A DNA stretch of 64,000 nt from Gymnopilus junonius (GCA_015501075.1 JADNYJ010000065.1:1-64000); one strand, 5' to 3'; positions 47,050-58,150 are shown, counted from the first letter of the stretch. Program-made: numbers and translations. Notes: generated by a model not told the origin, from the sequence alone.

Positions 47050-47405
47050 CATGTCATCCACTCCAAATATCATCAACCTTGCCTGCAATGCTACACTGCA
47101 TGGCTGCTCAACACATCTCTGAGCTCCAGCTTCCCAGGTCCAAGGCAGAACAACCTGCCCCACCAGTTATGCCCTACTTCAATCAATGCCTGGTCAATAT
47201 TCCTTGCTATGAAGACCATTTCAAAAGCTGCTTGTCTTCAGACAAACTTTCCTTGACCTGTCACTCCTGTGAAAAGCTTAAGGCCCTGCATGCCCAAATT
47301 GAGGAAGCAAAGGCTGCCCTCCAGGACCTCCTTCACCAACTCCATGAATTAAAGCCTACTGTTAACAAAGACCACCCATATCCACTATTGATGGGTGGTC
47401 TTTGT
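47050..47405. other. Spacer of the large inverted repeat, with a 13-bp hairpin
   Basis: This 356-bp segment is unique within the palindrome. The plus frame across it includes CHSCEKLKALHAQIEEAK, perhaps a coiled-coil fragment, but nothing I can name. At its right edge CAAAGACCACCCA (47366-47378) and its reverse complement (47392-47404) form a hairpin that ends one base before the right arm starts. Confidence 0.7.
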
Positions 47406-49950
47406 CTGACATACAGAACATGCACAGCCACTGATGCAATCTAATCTAATCTAACTAGCTATCTGTGACACTGTCTGAGGAGCCTGATCTCACTGTCACA
47501 CCAGCAGCTATGGTGCAGCCTGACAGATTTGAGGACATGAATGCACTGGAAGAATTCAAAGAATTCTGTTATAAAGCATGTAACATCAAAGAAAAGGTAG
47601 TCACTTCTTACTGTGATTGGATGACTTCTGCCAGATTTTGGACATTCCAATGATTTTCTGGATTGTATTGGGAAAAAATCTGGAGAGGGCAGTAGTTGGA
47701 GAGTTAGATTTCGAGACAGATAGTGGAATAGAAAAGAAAATGAGCACTGAGAAATGTCCAATGCCAAGATCAACCAAGTCATCAGAGGAGATATTCCTGC
47801 TATTTAACATCAAGGGTGTTGCCAAACAGATCCTCTTCACCCAGTGACCCTTGAGTGACCCAATAGCAACCCCAACTTGGTCCCCTGCTTCAAACTACCT
47901 CAAGACTACCTGACCAGCATTATTAGTAGACCATGCTTCAACCCAAAAATGGACAGTTTAAAACCAATTATTTAAGAATGTACTGCACATGACCCAGATG
48001 TTGGCCAATTTGTGTTGCCACACAGACTGTATATGTGTCAGTCTTAATTCTGACAAAATTTTTGTTCTAATCGATTGTCATATATCTTGAGTGTGTTTGA
48101 CTTGAGGTTTCTTTTTTTTTTTCATGCCTGCAACAGCCGCAGTGAATTTTTTTCTGGTGAGAACCCAAAATAGACTGTTCACATGGCAGCCAGCCAGGTG
48201 TGGGAGTCACTGTGCCAAGGCCTGGCCATGACATTTGCTGATAGCTGAGATAAGAATTGGCTCTTTTATCTTCAACTCTCATCATCCTTGCTCACTCTTG
48301 CTCATCATCCAGAGGCATTGTGAGTGCATTGCACCCTCATATGTCTTTCAAACTTATATAAAATGTATTACAAAGCTAATCTTTACATATATTACATCTA
48401 GGATTTCTTCAGGCAACTGCACTTCCTGTGTTGTCTGTCTTGGCCAAATTCCCAACTTGCAATGACTGCAAAATGGTGGGAGGATTTGAGGTGGTGGCGA
48501 GAGTTGGAAGAGGAGTAATAGTGGTCTGTGGTTGTGCTTGCCTGTAGAGTGGTCTAGGGTGAGGCCATTCTGGTATGCCAAAAGTAACATGGCACATAGT
48601 GTTCCACTCCTCATCAAATTCTGTTGGTATTCCCAGGTCCTCCTCCTCTAGTTCTTTACTCACCTCTTCATTTTGGGTTTCTGATGTAACAGCCCTGCCT
48701 CTACCACAACCCCTGCCTCTGCCTCTGCCCTACCCTCGACCTCTACCTCACCCTCTGGCATTTTCTTTCTCTGCTTTTTCTGCCACCTTCTGTCTTGTTT
48801 TCTCCTCCCTTGCCTTTCACTTCTCTTCCAGTTCAGCCACCTTCTCACCAGCCTTCCATTGCCTTTCCTCCTCTCACTTTCACTTCTTCTTCTTCTGCTC
48901 TGCCTTTTTTATCTTTTGCATTGCCTCTCATTCCATCTTCTTTAATTCCTGTGCTGCTGCTTTCTCAGCCCTTCTCAGTTCATCTGCTGCCTCCTTCTCT
49001 GCATCCTCAATCAATTTCCAATGCTGTTTCAAGGCTCCTTTGAAGGCCAGATCCTTCAGAACCCCTTTCCACATCCCTCTCAATTCAGCAAGTGCCAATT
49101 CCTGCAAATTTTCCTCAGACATCATATGATGAGGGTCAGAGGATGAATAGGTTTTCTTCTTGTGGGTTTCCTTCTCATACAAAATCCTCCATAGCCACCC
49201 ATTCTCTTCTCTCATTAGCACTTTGATAGTGTGATTCCTTTCCAGTTGGGCCCTAACCTCATCAAGAAGGGCCTGCAGCTGTTTGCTTTCCTTTTGGAGG
49301 TCTACTCAGCCAGCATTAGGTGGGAGGGGTGCAGGGAGGTCAGCTAATTTATAGCGCTGCATTGTGGTGGATAGGGAAGAAATGTCAGATTGGGTTGACA
49401 TGGTAGTATTAGTGGAGCCTGAGGATGACACAGAGATTGGTCCAGTATCAGTAGTGCTTGATGTAGTAATAGCATCAGATTGTGTAGAGCCGTCAACTGC
49501 CTCAGCATCAATGGGTTGTAAAAGTGGGGTGAGATCAGATGATACTGGCATTGCTGCTTGAGTTGTCATATTCACTGCAGGTTTGTAAGCCTCATTAGGG
49601 ATGGCAAGAGGGTTCAATGGCCAGATTCCTGACTTGCAAATGCTGAAATAATTGTAGTCACCTTGAAGGCCTTTTGACATGCAGTATGGTAGTGCCTGAG
49701 GAAGTTGTATTTTGTGACAGCAATGCCATTGTGGATGAGGTGAACCACAAGAGATTTACAATGGTTTGACAATGGACTGAAGATGCCCACATCACAGGGC
49801 TGAAGTGCATGAGTTGTATGGGAAGGCAAACAGACAATGATAATCTGATTCTGAGAGGTGAAATGGCAGAACTTGAATGTGCAGTGGGAATTGTGCCAGA
49901 ATCAAAAGGCGATAGCCATTGGACTTATTCCTTGCTTGGGAAATTGGGTG
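47406..49950. repeat. Right arm of the 2.5-kb inverted repeat
   Basis: Reverse complement of the left arm without the MITE; 2545 bp. Similarity stops at 49950, inside the transposase gene that continues to about 50970. This arm therefore looks like the parental copy and the left arm the derived one. Mirror-image frames such as 48575-49129 are artefacts of the duplication. Confidence 0.93.
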
Positions 49951-50970
49951 GAAATCCTTTTCAATCCACAAACTTCCAAGCTCTTGATCAGTCCAACCAT
50001 TTTCAGAGATAGAAATGCTGTATTGGAAAAAATGTGCATATTGTACACTCATTTAAAAATTTACAATTACCTGGTGTCACATGGATTATCCTTCCCCCAC
50101 TCTAGAACACACTGCTTTCCTTGGAATATAACTGATGGTGGCAATGCTGAGCCATCAGCACAGACTGTTTCAATAATTGTGACCATCTCATGGTTGCCAT
50201 TTTCAACTTGCTGTACATTCTTCTGATTCCTGTCAACAATAGCTGATACACTCTTTCCTACCCCCAACTGAATTCCCTTCTCATCAGCATTGTAGATGTT
50301 TTCAGGTGGGATTTGGTACTCCTAGATAAGATAAGATCACAGTCAATCAATGATGTCATTCAGGGTCATGCTTGCTGACTCAACATACATCAATTAAATC
50401 CTTCATCATCTCGAAAGCGACAACTGCACGATTGAGAGACTGAGCACAGCATTCTTCAAGGGCTGAAGTCTTCTTTATCTTCAACTCTGGGTGCTGTTCC
50501 ATGAATTTATGGGGCCAATTTGCACCAACTTTGGCACCTGCAATCAACTATGCAACATAAATAAGTATGATTAGCCCAGGTGTTTGATCAAAGATAAATT
50601 TTCCTTACAGAAGCATGCTCACCAAGCATATCGAGAGTGATGGGAAGACTGCGATGTTCCAAAGTTTTTGCCCAGTCAGCCAGGACATCCTCCTTGGCAT
50701 CAGAGAGTTTGTGCTCATGAGCATGAGCATCCTTCCGAGACTGTCCACCATTGAGACAATCTTGCAAAGTGGTCCACTTGACATTGTAAAGGGTGCAGAT
50801 TTTACGGATAGAAAGGGGTTGTCATTGTCATCAAGATGGGACTCCTGTATGGCTGTCATGGCAAGCCTAAGATGTGCATCATTGTCCAAAGCAGCAAGAT
50901 CAATAGGAGAGTCTGGGTGAGAGCTAGGGTTTTCAGATGTATCTATCATATAGTCAACATGGCCCTTCAT
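48409..50970 (-). pseudogene. Pogo-type DDE transposase (right arm, longer copy)
   Basis: Right to left: an N-terminal segment from MKGHVDYMIDTSENP (50970), then WPHKFMEQHPELKIKKTSAL (about 50520-50460), like the helix-turn-helix end of CENP-B/Tc5-type DNA-binding domains. IYNADEKGIQLGVG (first Asp, near 50290) and NHEMVTIIETVCADGS (near 50190) follow. The second-Asp site near 49890 is damaged as in the left arm. HALQPCDVGIFSPL (near 49780) is the third-Asp site, and an acidic, then Lys-rich, tail extends to 48409. Stops and frame changes occur throughout. The domain order is that of pogo elements. Confidence 0.75.
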
Positions 50971-52005
50971 TTATACTGGCATTGGCCTTGAAATTCAGTA
51001 CAAAGAGAACTCAGAGATTCCATGGCAAATTTGCTGGATTCATGCATCATCAGCCACCTCACCAGTGAGCATTGCTTCACATTTTCAGCTCAGATTTTTT
51101 TTATTACACATGAATGGATGTCAAATAATAGATTTCCACATGTTATAGTGCCACCGGTTTTGCCAATCTCAACCTCTTCTTTTGATTGTGCAACAGTACT
51201 ATTTATGTACCTCTGGGTTTGCCTAGCTTTGACAGCTCAAAAAAATCGCAAAAAATTGCCGGTCATCTAATTTCAGCATAGCAATCTTTATATTTCACAA
51301 TGCAAGTGATGGGAATTCTGCATTGCCTTGCTGTCAGACAGGGTATGATGTTCTTCTCAGCTATACTTCCTTGTGTTCTGAACCACACAGTGGAAAATCA
51401 AGCCATTTTCTTCCATAGAAAGCATGTACAGGTAGCAAACTGTATTACCAACTCAAAGAAGACACCCATGCTGCCTTGGAACAAGTGCTTGCACACTCGA
51501 GTCGCAGCTGGACACGCGCTGATAAGGCGAGGAAGATGAGGCAGGCGTGAGATTGCTTAGAAATCATGGCATCCGCGGCATGCACATGCCCTTCCCAAGG
51601 CATTTCTCCTATGTCAAGCTATAATTCGAGCTTCTATGTTGGTACATATGTTGGAGGGGTTGACTACTTGCCCTTCGAGCAAAAAAATTGGTATCAATTG
51701 CTATAGATCTCGCAGAACAGTGACAATGGTCGGTTACCCAGGTCAGACGGCTTCCAGGTCACGTGCAGTATGGTAAAGTAAGTAATCCAATTTCTTACAT
51801 ATTGGAAGATGACGTCAGGTAACTCAGGTTCTAATGCCTACTTTTAAGTTGCAGTTAAATAAATACACTTCAAGAAGAAACTAACCTCCTTGGGTCCAAT
51901 CTCGAAGGTGCCGAGTTACTTTCCTTTCGACTGAACAGGCGAAAGAACCCTATAACAAAAAACTGAGTGCAGGATTTACTATTTACAATGTGGACCTATC
52001 GACAT
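50971..52005. other. Unassigned DNA spanning a CpG boundary
   Basis: No supported gene. Up to about 51480 the DNA is CpG-poor like the palindrome. From about 51485 CpG becomes frequent (ctcgagtcgcagctggacacgcgc). The right end is the 3' flank of the ULD-like gene. No terminal repeat of the pogo-type element could be fixed. Confidence 0.45.
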
Positions 52006-52099
52006 TTAATTAGCTGGATTAGAACGTTGCATAGTCATTCCACTGCGCAAAGGCTCTATTGTTCTGAAATACTCGCTTATGGAAAGGTCCATGTTGTTC

Positions 52100-52624
52100 T
52101 GTAAAAAACCCATTCTGTGTGGGAACGGTATAAGACGAGGGGAAATCCGAAGGGCAGAGTAAGGCAGTGACTCCATCAGTCGCTACCCAAACAATTCCAT
52201 AGGTAGATAGAGAATTTGAATAATAAATGTGAGTCTAAACTTGCGACTCTGCTTGCTGCCAAACTCAGGGCAGAATGTAAATGTGAGGGTGAGCTAAATC
52301 CTCCGAATACAAGCTAAAGAAAAGACTAGCTACTACAGGTTTTTATACCTAACTAGCTAATAAATTTTCTTTTAAAAATTTCGAAGGGATAAAGATGAAG
52401 AGATAGAAATGACTCAGAGAGTCCTTTTTAAGTAGGGAGCTCGACAACGAGAGATCGATGAGCGCCTGTTAGTTGATGCATAGGTGTCTAAAAATAAAAT
52501 GAATTGAGTGGTGGAATAACTTGCCTGTGGTCGTCTAGCAACCATTCAATTCCTGGATTTTCATGCATCCATTGTGAGCATGAAAATGACTAATTCCGTG
52601 TGCAACTGGAGCACAAGCTCCACA
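52100..52624 (-). repeat. 3' LTR of the gag-only element
   Basis: Compared with the other LTR it has lost seven CpG sites and kept one that the other has lost. The Gag frame runs into it and stops inside it at 52535-52537, so the LTR supplies the Gag C-terminus. Confidence 0.92.
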
Positions 52625-54571
52625 TCTCCCAGAGACTTTTAAATATCGACCTCCATGTCGATGTCCGCTGGAGAAGAGCGAAGCAGGGTGGCTTGAAATC
52701 TTGAAGCATATGGAATTGGAATAATGGGCTTTTAAAATCGAGTTGAAATGTAGCATTCCGGAGGTGAATGCCAAAATTTTAGGAAGAAGATTGATGTTGA
52801 AAACGGAGTAGATAATGGACGTGATCCTTTTGAGTTGTGATATATATCGAATTTTTGCAATGTGATCTTGAATATTGTTAATAGCCGATGAATGACCTGT
52901 AAGTTTTGGAGCACGAGCTCCTGGTCTCCCAGAGACTTTTGAAGATTGACTTCCAGGATGATCTTCATGGTGAATATTCTGAGTGAAGCTAGTTGCCCAG
53001 AGGAACATTGAACATAACCATATGACAGCCAAGGTGGATGTAGTAATGTCCTGCTCCTGATTTGGAATCACAAATTTGAAGTGGTCTTTGATGCCTGCTT
53101 CGAAGTTGGTTGCCGGGCTTGGGCTGTGCGACATTAGGTTGTCCTTGTCAAACACTGGAGAGTGAGAAAATGGTGAATTGACAAAGGTGATATAAGTACC
53201 ATGCTTGGTAAGCTTGAGGTGAGAATTAATATTATTCTCTGAATGCTTGATGGGGACTTCAGTATCAGATAGATAAAAATTTTCTAGAGTTAGAATTTTC
53301 TCTCTTGGAGCATTCTTGGCGAGTCGAGTTTGAATTTGACCTTCGAGAACCAGGTCGAAAACATCGGATACTATTTTTAGAATGTGGGGTACGTGAGATG
53401 TTTTGGCTGTCGCAACCGTGAATCTCTCTTGGACGTGTACCTCCATCTCCTTGGCGCACTCAACATCTTTTTTGTGCACACTGGCGGACATCATCACTTC
53501 AACATCACTGTGTGCAGCACATTGGATTGGGAGGATGGTGGATGTGGTTGGAAGGAGAGATGAGGGTACATTTTGGTCACTTGCTTCCTCGTGGGTCTTA
53601 TCTTCTTCGTCATGAACAATGGTGGTTAACGGTGTTCGTGCTTCTATAGCAGGTGTAGATTGCAACTCTTCATGGACTACTGTTGAAACAGTTGCATCTG
53701 CAATGAGTTGTGGACTGCCAGGCATTTCATTCAAGACTTCGGCAGTCAAATTCCCTGCTATCTCGGAGCATTGTAAGGAGTCGACTGTTCTCTCGATTAT
53801 GGTTTCTGTGGCAGATTGGATAATATTGGATCCATTATTCATGCATGACTGGTACGATTTTTTCGAGTCCTCGTTGATCCCTTGCATATGCCCTGATTCT
53901 TCTTTGGACATTGATAGAACTTGCTTGTTGATGGACCTCAGATCGACAATGAGCATAGCGGCATTAGAGACTTCTTTGAGCATCCACGGATCATCGTCGT
54001 GATGGTCCGGATTCTTGAGGCGAAGTTGATACTGCACCTGCACCCTAAAATCAACGTGAAAGCCTTGGAGGAATAATCTGGCCGCTTCATGATTGGTGAG
54101 TCTTGATTTACTTTCGAGGTACATGGAGACTCGTATAAATCTCCGATAATATTTGCCGAACTGATCAGCATCTCGTATAGGTTTCTTGACATTCTCCTCA
54201 ATGATCATTACGAGATCATCGAATGAATATTTTCGGTCTTCCTCGGCACCTGGGTACAAGTCAAGGATCTTTGCTTTGAAAACATCCCAGTTGTCTCCCA
54301 TGGCTTCTGGCATTAAGTCCCAGAGGTCGTAGTCATTATCTGGTGCGTAAAAGATTGTGCTTTGAATTATTTCCTGATCTGAAAAATTACTCGCCCTCCC
54401 CACTTTGTAGATTCCGTTTAGATAATGTAGGAGAGACAATGACTGGCCATCAAAATGTGGAGCGGCTTTGTGATGCCGGGGTAGCATGAGTATTGAGTTT
54501 AGAGGTAAGGTGTTTGACAGCATCTTTATGCTTGGCCTGATGTCCTTGCTAGGTGAACTTCGAGACGACAC
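52535..54571 (-). CDS. Gag-like protein, 678 aa, intact frame
   Basis: The frame is unbroken from MSSRSSPSKDIRPSIKML (54571) to a TAG in the 3' LTR. Residues ~30-200 form a retrotransposon Gag core: LPRHHKAAPHFDGQSLSLL, an IQSTIFYAPDNDYDLWD segment, YPGAEEDRKYSFDDL, FGKYYRRFIRVSMYL and ARLFLQGFHVDFR. This pattern is seen in Gag of basidiomycete Ty3-type elements. The middle is acidic and low in complexity. A short module (KVSGRPGARAP near residue 550, KVSGRCGACAP near 645) occurs twice at the C-terminus, the second copy spanning the LTR edge. No zinc knuckle or protease motif is visible. The long intact frame suggests recent selection or recent insertion. Confidence 0.8.
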   Translation of the reverse strand: MSSRSSPSKDIRPSIKMLSNTLPLNSILMLPRHHKAAPHFDGQSLSLLHYLNGIYKVGRASNFSDQEIIQSTIFYAPDNDYDLWDLMPEAMGDNWDVFKAKILDLYPGAEEDRKYSFDDLVMIIEENVKKPIRDADQFGKYYRRFIRVSMYLESKSRLTNHEAARLFLQGFHVDFRVQVQYQLRLKNPDHHDDDPWMLKEVSNAAMLIVDLRSINKQVLSMSKEESGHMQGINEDSKKSYQSCMNNGSNIIQSATETIIERTVDSLQCSEIAGNLTAEVLNEMPGSPQLIADATVSTVVHEELQSTPAIEARTPLTTIVHDEEDKTHEEASDQNVPSSLLPTTSTILPIQCAAHSDVEVMMSASVHKKDVECAKEMEVHVQERFTVATAKTSHVPHILKIVSDVFDLVLEGQIQTRLAKNAPREKILTLENFYLSDTEVPIKHSENNINSHLKLTKHGTYITFVNSPFSHSPVFDKDNLMSHSPSPATNFEAGIKDHFKFVIPNQEQDITTSTLAVIWLCSMFLWATSFTQNIHHEDHPGSQSSKVSGRPGARAPKLTGHSSAINNIQDHIAKIRYISQLKRITSIIYSVFNINLLPKILAFTSGMLHFNSILKAHYSNSICFKISSHPASLFSSGHRHGGRYLKVSGRCGACAPVAHGISHFHAHNGCMKIQELNGC

Positions 54572-54646
54572 AGCACCAGTTCGTGGATTTGGTAGGAGGT
54601 TTGGGTATGGGGTTGGAAATGTGAAGGGTCGGAATTGTCTAGAACC

Positions 54647-54664
54647 CCCTCACGGTGGGCTCCA
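54647..54664 (-). other. Primer-binding site of the gag-only element
   Basis: On the minus strand TGGAGCCCACCGTGAGGG starts two bases after the 5' LTR. The TGG pairs with a tRNA CCA end. I could not identify which tRNA. Confidence 0.65.
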
Positions 54665-54666
54665 GT

Positions 54667-55191
54667 TGTAAAAAACCCGTTCTGTGTGGGAACGGTATAA
54701 GACGAGGGGAAATCCGAAGGGCAGAGTAAGGCGGTGACTCCGTCAGTCACTACCCAAACAATTCCATAGGTAGATAGAGAATTTGAATAATAAATGTGAG
54801 TCTAAACTTGCGACTCTGCTTGCTGCCAAACTCAGGGCAGAATGTAAATGTGAGGGTGAGCTAAATCCTCCGAATACAAGCTAAAGAAAAGACTAGCTAC
54901 TACAGGTTTTTATACCTAACTAGCTAATAAATTTTCTTTTAAAAATTTCGAAGGGATAAAGATGAAGAGATAGAAATGACTCAGAGAGTCCTTTTTAAGT
55001 AGGGAGCTCGACAACGAGAGATCGATGAGCGCCTGTTAGTTGATGCATAGGTGTCTAAAAATAAAATGAATTGAGTGGTGGAATAACTTGCCTGTGGTCG
55101 TCTAGCAACCATTCAATTCCTGGATTTTCATGCATCCGTTGTGAGCATGAAAATGACTAATTCCGTGCGCAACCGGAGCGCAAGCTCCACA
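54667..55191 (-). repeat. 5' LTR of the gag-only element
   Basis: 525 bp, begins TGTGGAGCTTGCGCTCCG on the minus strand. It sits three bases inside the last exon of the ULD-like gene, just after the splice acceptor ttgttag. Confidence 0.92.
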
Positions 55192-56842
55192 GTTCTAACA
55201 ATCAATGAATTTTAAGGCGTTATTTCAATAAGACTCTAAAACGAGACACAGAAACTTACAGAACTCGGAGTGGTATCCTCCTCGGACAGTCGATCCATTG
55301 TCTCTCTTGTGAATATTACAAGCTGAAAGTTTCGAATGTTGATCAGATCGTTCATTTCTATGGGTCTGTCTGTCGTAAAGGCGTTGTCGGTGTTCTTGAA
55401 AATGGCATTGTCTTCACCGACGCTCCTGCGCCAATTATACGGATAGAAGTTTTCCGCTGTACATATCCGGAAGTTGATTTCACAATAAGGACTAGAAACG
55501 AATTAGATAGTTAGATAGTATGTCGAACTACTAGGTCCCATAAACCAGCTCACCAATTGACAGACAAGTTGTCGCCAACGTTGAGTATACATGAGCAACA
55601 TTTTGGGCATTTAAACTGGCCTGAAGGACCCAAGCAGCCTTGCAATACGAAAGTCATACATACTGTAATTCCTGCTTGCATAGAGCCCCATGAATTCTCG
55701 AGATCTCTAGGACTGTATTCAAGTTGGCTCTCATTTTCGAAATGGAGATCAATCAAGCCGCGTTCTATAAAATATTGCAATAACTTTATCCGCTTCGCTT
55801 CGCCATTGAAAAGGGATAACAACGCTTTGTCGAATTGCTAAAAAGAAGGTCATATTACATCTTGTTACAACAAGAAATGAAATACCTCGTATGACTGGCA
55901 TAAATCAAAAGGAATTCCGTATTCCTTTCCAGTCGGGTCTATTATTTTTACGACTCCTTCAGGGAATGGCGCTAATGAATCTGCGAACTCCTGAAGGGCT
56001 TTTTTCATGTTATGCACTGTATTTCCAATGTGCATAATACCAACCACCTTACAAAGTCGGAGAGATCGGAAGACAATTTCGTGCAGAAAGGTCACATAGT
56101 GTACTTACTGAATGCCCGAAGTAAATAATGATCGATATCGGCCGAACATTGAGCAAGATCCAGAGCGACTTGGGTATTCCGGAATATCTTAAGCGGCTGC
56201 ATTTTCTTCAAAATTTCGAGTGTGCCTTCCAAGCTCCTGAATGGATTGAAAGATGAGTGTTTTGAGGAGACTGACAGGCTGACACTCTTACTTTGAGAGT
56301 TCAGCTCTTGCTTGATCGAATGGCGCCGAGGAGGGTGGGGCCACGCTCAAATAATGGTTTAGATTGACAAGTTTCGCCGTTAAGTTCTGAATTTCGCGCT
56401 TATTGCGATCTCTTTGCTTTTGAATATGATCAATAAAGTGAAGAGAACCGATCGCTGGATACGCACGTCCAGGGTATTGAGGATGACCAGTAGACCGCCT
56501 ACAGCTGCAGTCAATGCGGATCCAGCCATGGGAATACCGCCAACGATAGGTTGCAGGATGTTCAGGGTAAGTGTAGCACCATCTCGAATCCTAGTGGATA
56601 CAGTCGTATTGTCGCTTTGCGTAGTCTGTTCTTCGAACTCGGTATCGTTATGGACCACTGTCGTTGTTGACTGGGAGAGTTCGCCAGAGGGAAGGTTGGA
56701 TGGACCAGGTAAATCTTGATTCACTACCTAGATATGAGTCAAATTTACCATTTGGGAGGTGAAGACGTACCAATCTGCCCACTCTCCGCCTTCCTACGAC
56801 GCAAAAAGGTAATGGCTCCAGCGCCTTGATAGAAAACTTCAT

Positions 56843-58150
56843 ATTGTCGAGGGAGTATTGAGGAAAACGAAAGCCTCAAGGTATATCAGAACCAAGTTAC
56901 CGATGTATCAAAGTACAAGGACGTACCTATCCCACGGAGCACCCACAATGCACAGCTCTATGTCAGCTGCTCAAGGGCAAGGCCAGTCCGAACATAGTAG
57001 ATCTCTCTCACGAGCCGACTAGTCACGGGCGCAAGGCTCACCTTGCTGTTCAATGTGCATCGCCATTTCCTAATAGCAGGTAAGACGTAGCAGATAATTA
57101 GACGGGCATATCCGTCGGAAAAGGAAGACCATGCTAGCAAGAATGTCGTGAGATGGTCCTAACGGCCGTCATGGGTTCCAGAGGTGGGGCTCACAGAGCA
57201 TATATTACCAGAAAGTGCAGAATTGGCGCAATCAGGGGAAGAAACTGCTGGAAACGCAAAGTAAACGAGCAGCGGATGGCAGAGCAAAAAGCCTGTAAAC
57301 GAAAGGACCTGTAAACACCATATACGATAATGAAGAAATGATTTAGATATTAATAAAAAGGCAGCGTGAAGGACCTTTTCGTCGTGACAATGATCTGGAA
57401 GGAATTCCGCGTCAGAGGAGGAGGAGTTCAGGAGAAGGATAAGACTCAGAATGATGAGGGCGGAAAGAAACGTGGACTTGCCATGTGAAGCCGAACATGT
57501 TTACCTTTAATTGGCTACAGCGTCCGAAACTCTTGAGTCAGCACCCCTCATCAACGCTGCCATTTTCCGACTGCGGGCTTCAAATCCTTCTTGAATCTCA
57601 ACTATCTGTTTATCCGTTTAACCCTCGAAATTAACGTAGCAGGAGTATACGGACGACTCACCCTGATCAATAGTTTTTTGTTTATTTTGGTTTTTGATCA
57701 CTAACTAGCACTCCAACGAAGCAGTTCTTTCCTCCAGTATTAGTACCTTATGAATAGGTGATCAAAGTCAATGAGGCGCCCCCAGTAAAGGAGTGTCCAA
57801 CATAATATCTCGTCAGGAATGGCTGACCTGCGATGTTCGTACTGTGGTTGTGATCCACAGATGACGAGTTTCAGAACTGTCGGTCTAAAATTGAACGGAG
57901 TTTATCAAGAATATGAACCCAATGACATAGGGAGGCTTCAGGAATGGATGCATTGTGTATAAATCTACTGTCTTGGTCCATGGCTGGGACACCGTGATGG
58001 GCGTTGCGAATAACACCCGAAGCTTGAGAAAAGCCACGCCTACTCGACATTGGTAACGTCAGGCCGGCCTACAATTTCGATTTATTTGCCTTCAATGCCT
58101 TTGACATTTTCCCGTTCGATAGCGGCTCGTGAAATAAAATCCATAGTAAC
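56843..58150. other. Unassigned region upstream of the ULD-like gene
   Basis: Nothing recognisable. It should contain the promoter of the minus-strand gene starting at 56842. Frames here are short and overlap on both strands. CpG content is normal. Confidence 0.35.

Larger units (their letters stand above)
52100..55191 (-). mobile_element. Non-autonomous LTR retrotransposon carrying only gag
   Basis: Two 525-bp LTRs (52100-52624, 54667-55191) starting TGTGGAGC and ending TTTTTTACA on the minus strand enclose one Gag-like frame. No protease, reverse transcriptase or integrase is present in the 2 kb between them. A primer-binding site with TGG lies two bases inside the 5' LTR. A 4-bp duplication GTTC (plus strand) lies at 52096-52099 and 55192-55195. 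It must rely on enzymes from another element, possibly a related gypsy. The LTRs differ at eight bases, all CpG transitions. Confidence 0.9.
52006..56842 (-). pseudogene. ULD_2-like host gene, last exon split by an LTR element
   Basis: Exons by my reading: 56842-56771, 56727-56467, 56416-56292, 56236-56109, 56016-55886, 55837-55554, 55491-55260, then a last exon starting 55194. Three bases into it the LTR element intervenes, and the exon resumes at 52095 and ends at TAA 52008-52006. Without the insert the exons sum to 1326 nt, 441 residues in frame. Exon 2 has a Gly/Ala-rich LQPIVGGIPMAGSALTAAV. Exons 5-6 carry VKIIDPTGKEYGIPFDLC, a ubiquitin-like (ULD_2) strand pattern, and later FKCPKCCSC, a likely zinc site. 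Related proteins often have NLR-like or signalling roles in fungi, which is only a family-level hint. The insert replaces the last 29 residues with LTR-encoded ones. Confidence 0.78.

Noticed and set aside
43861..49950. Palindrome as a pure assembly artefact
   Set aside because: Arms differ by a MITE insertion with TA duplication, a 1-bp indel and base changes; still, only long reads can settle it.
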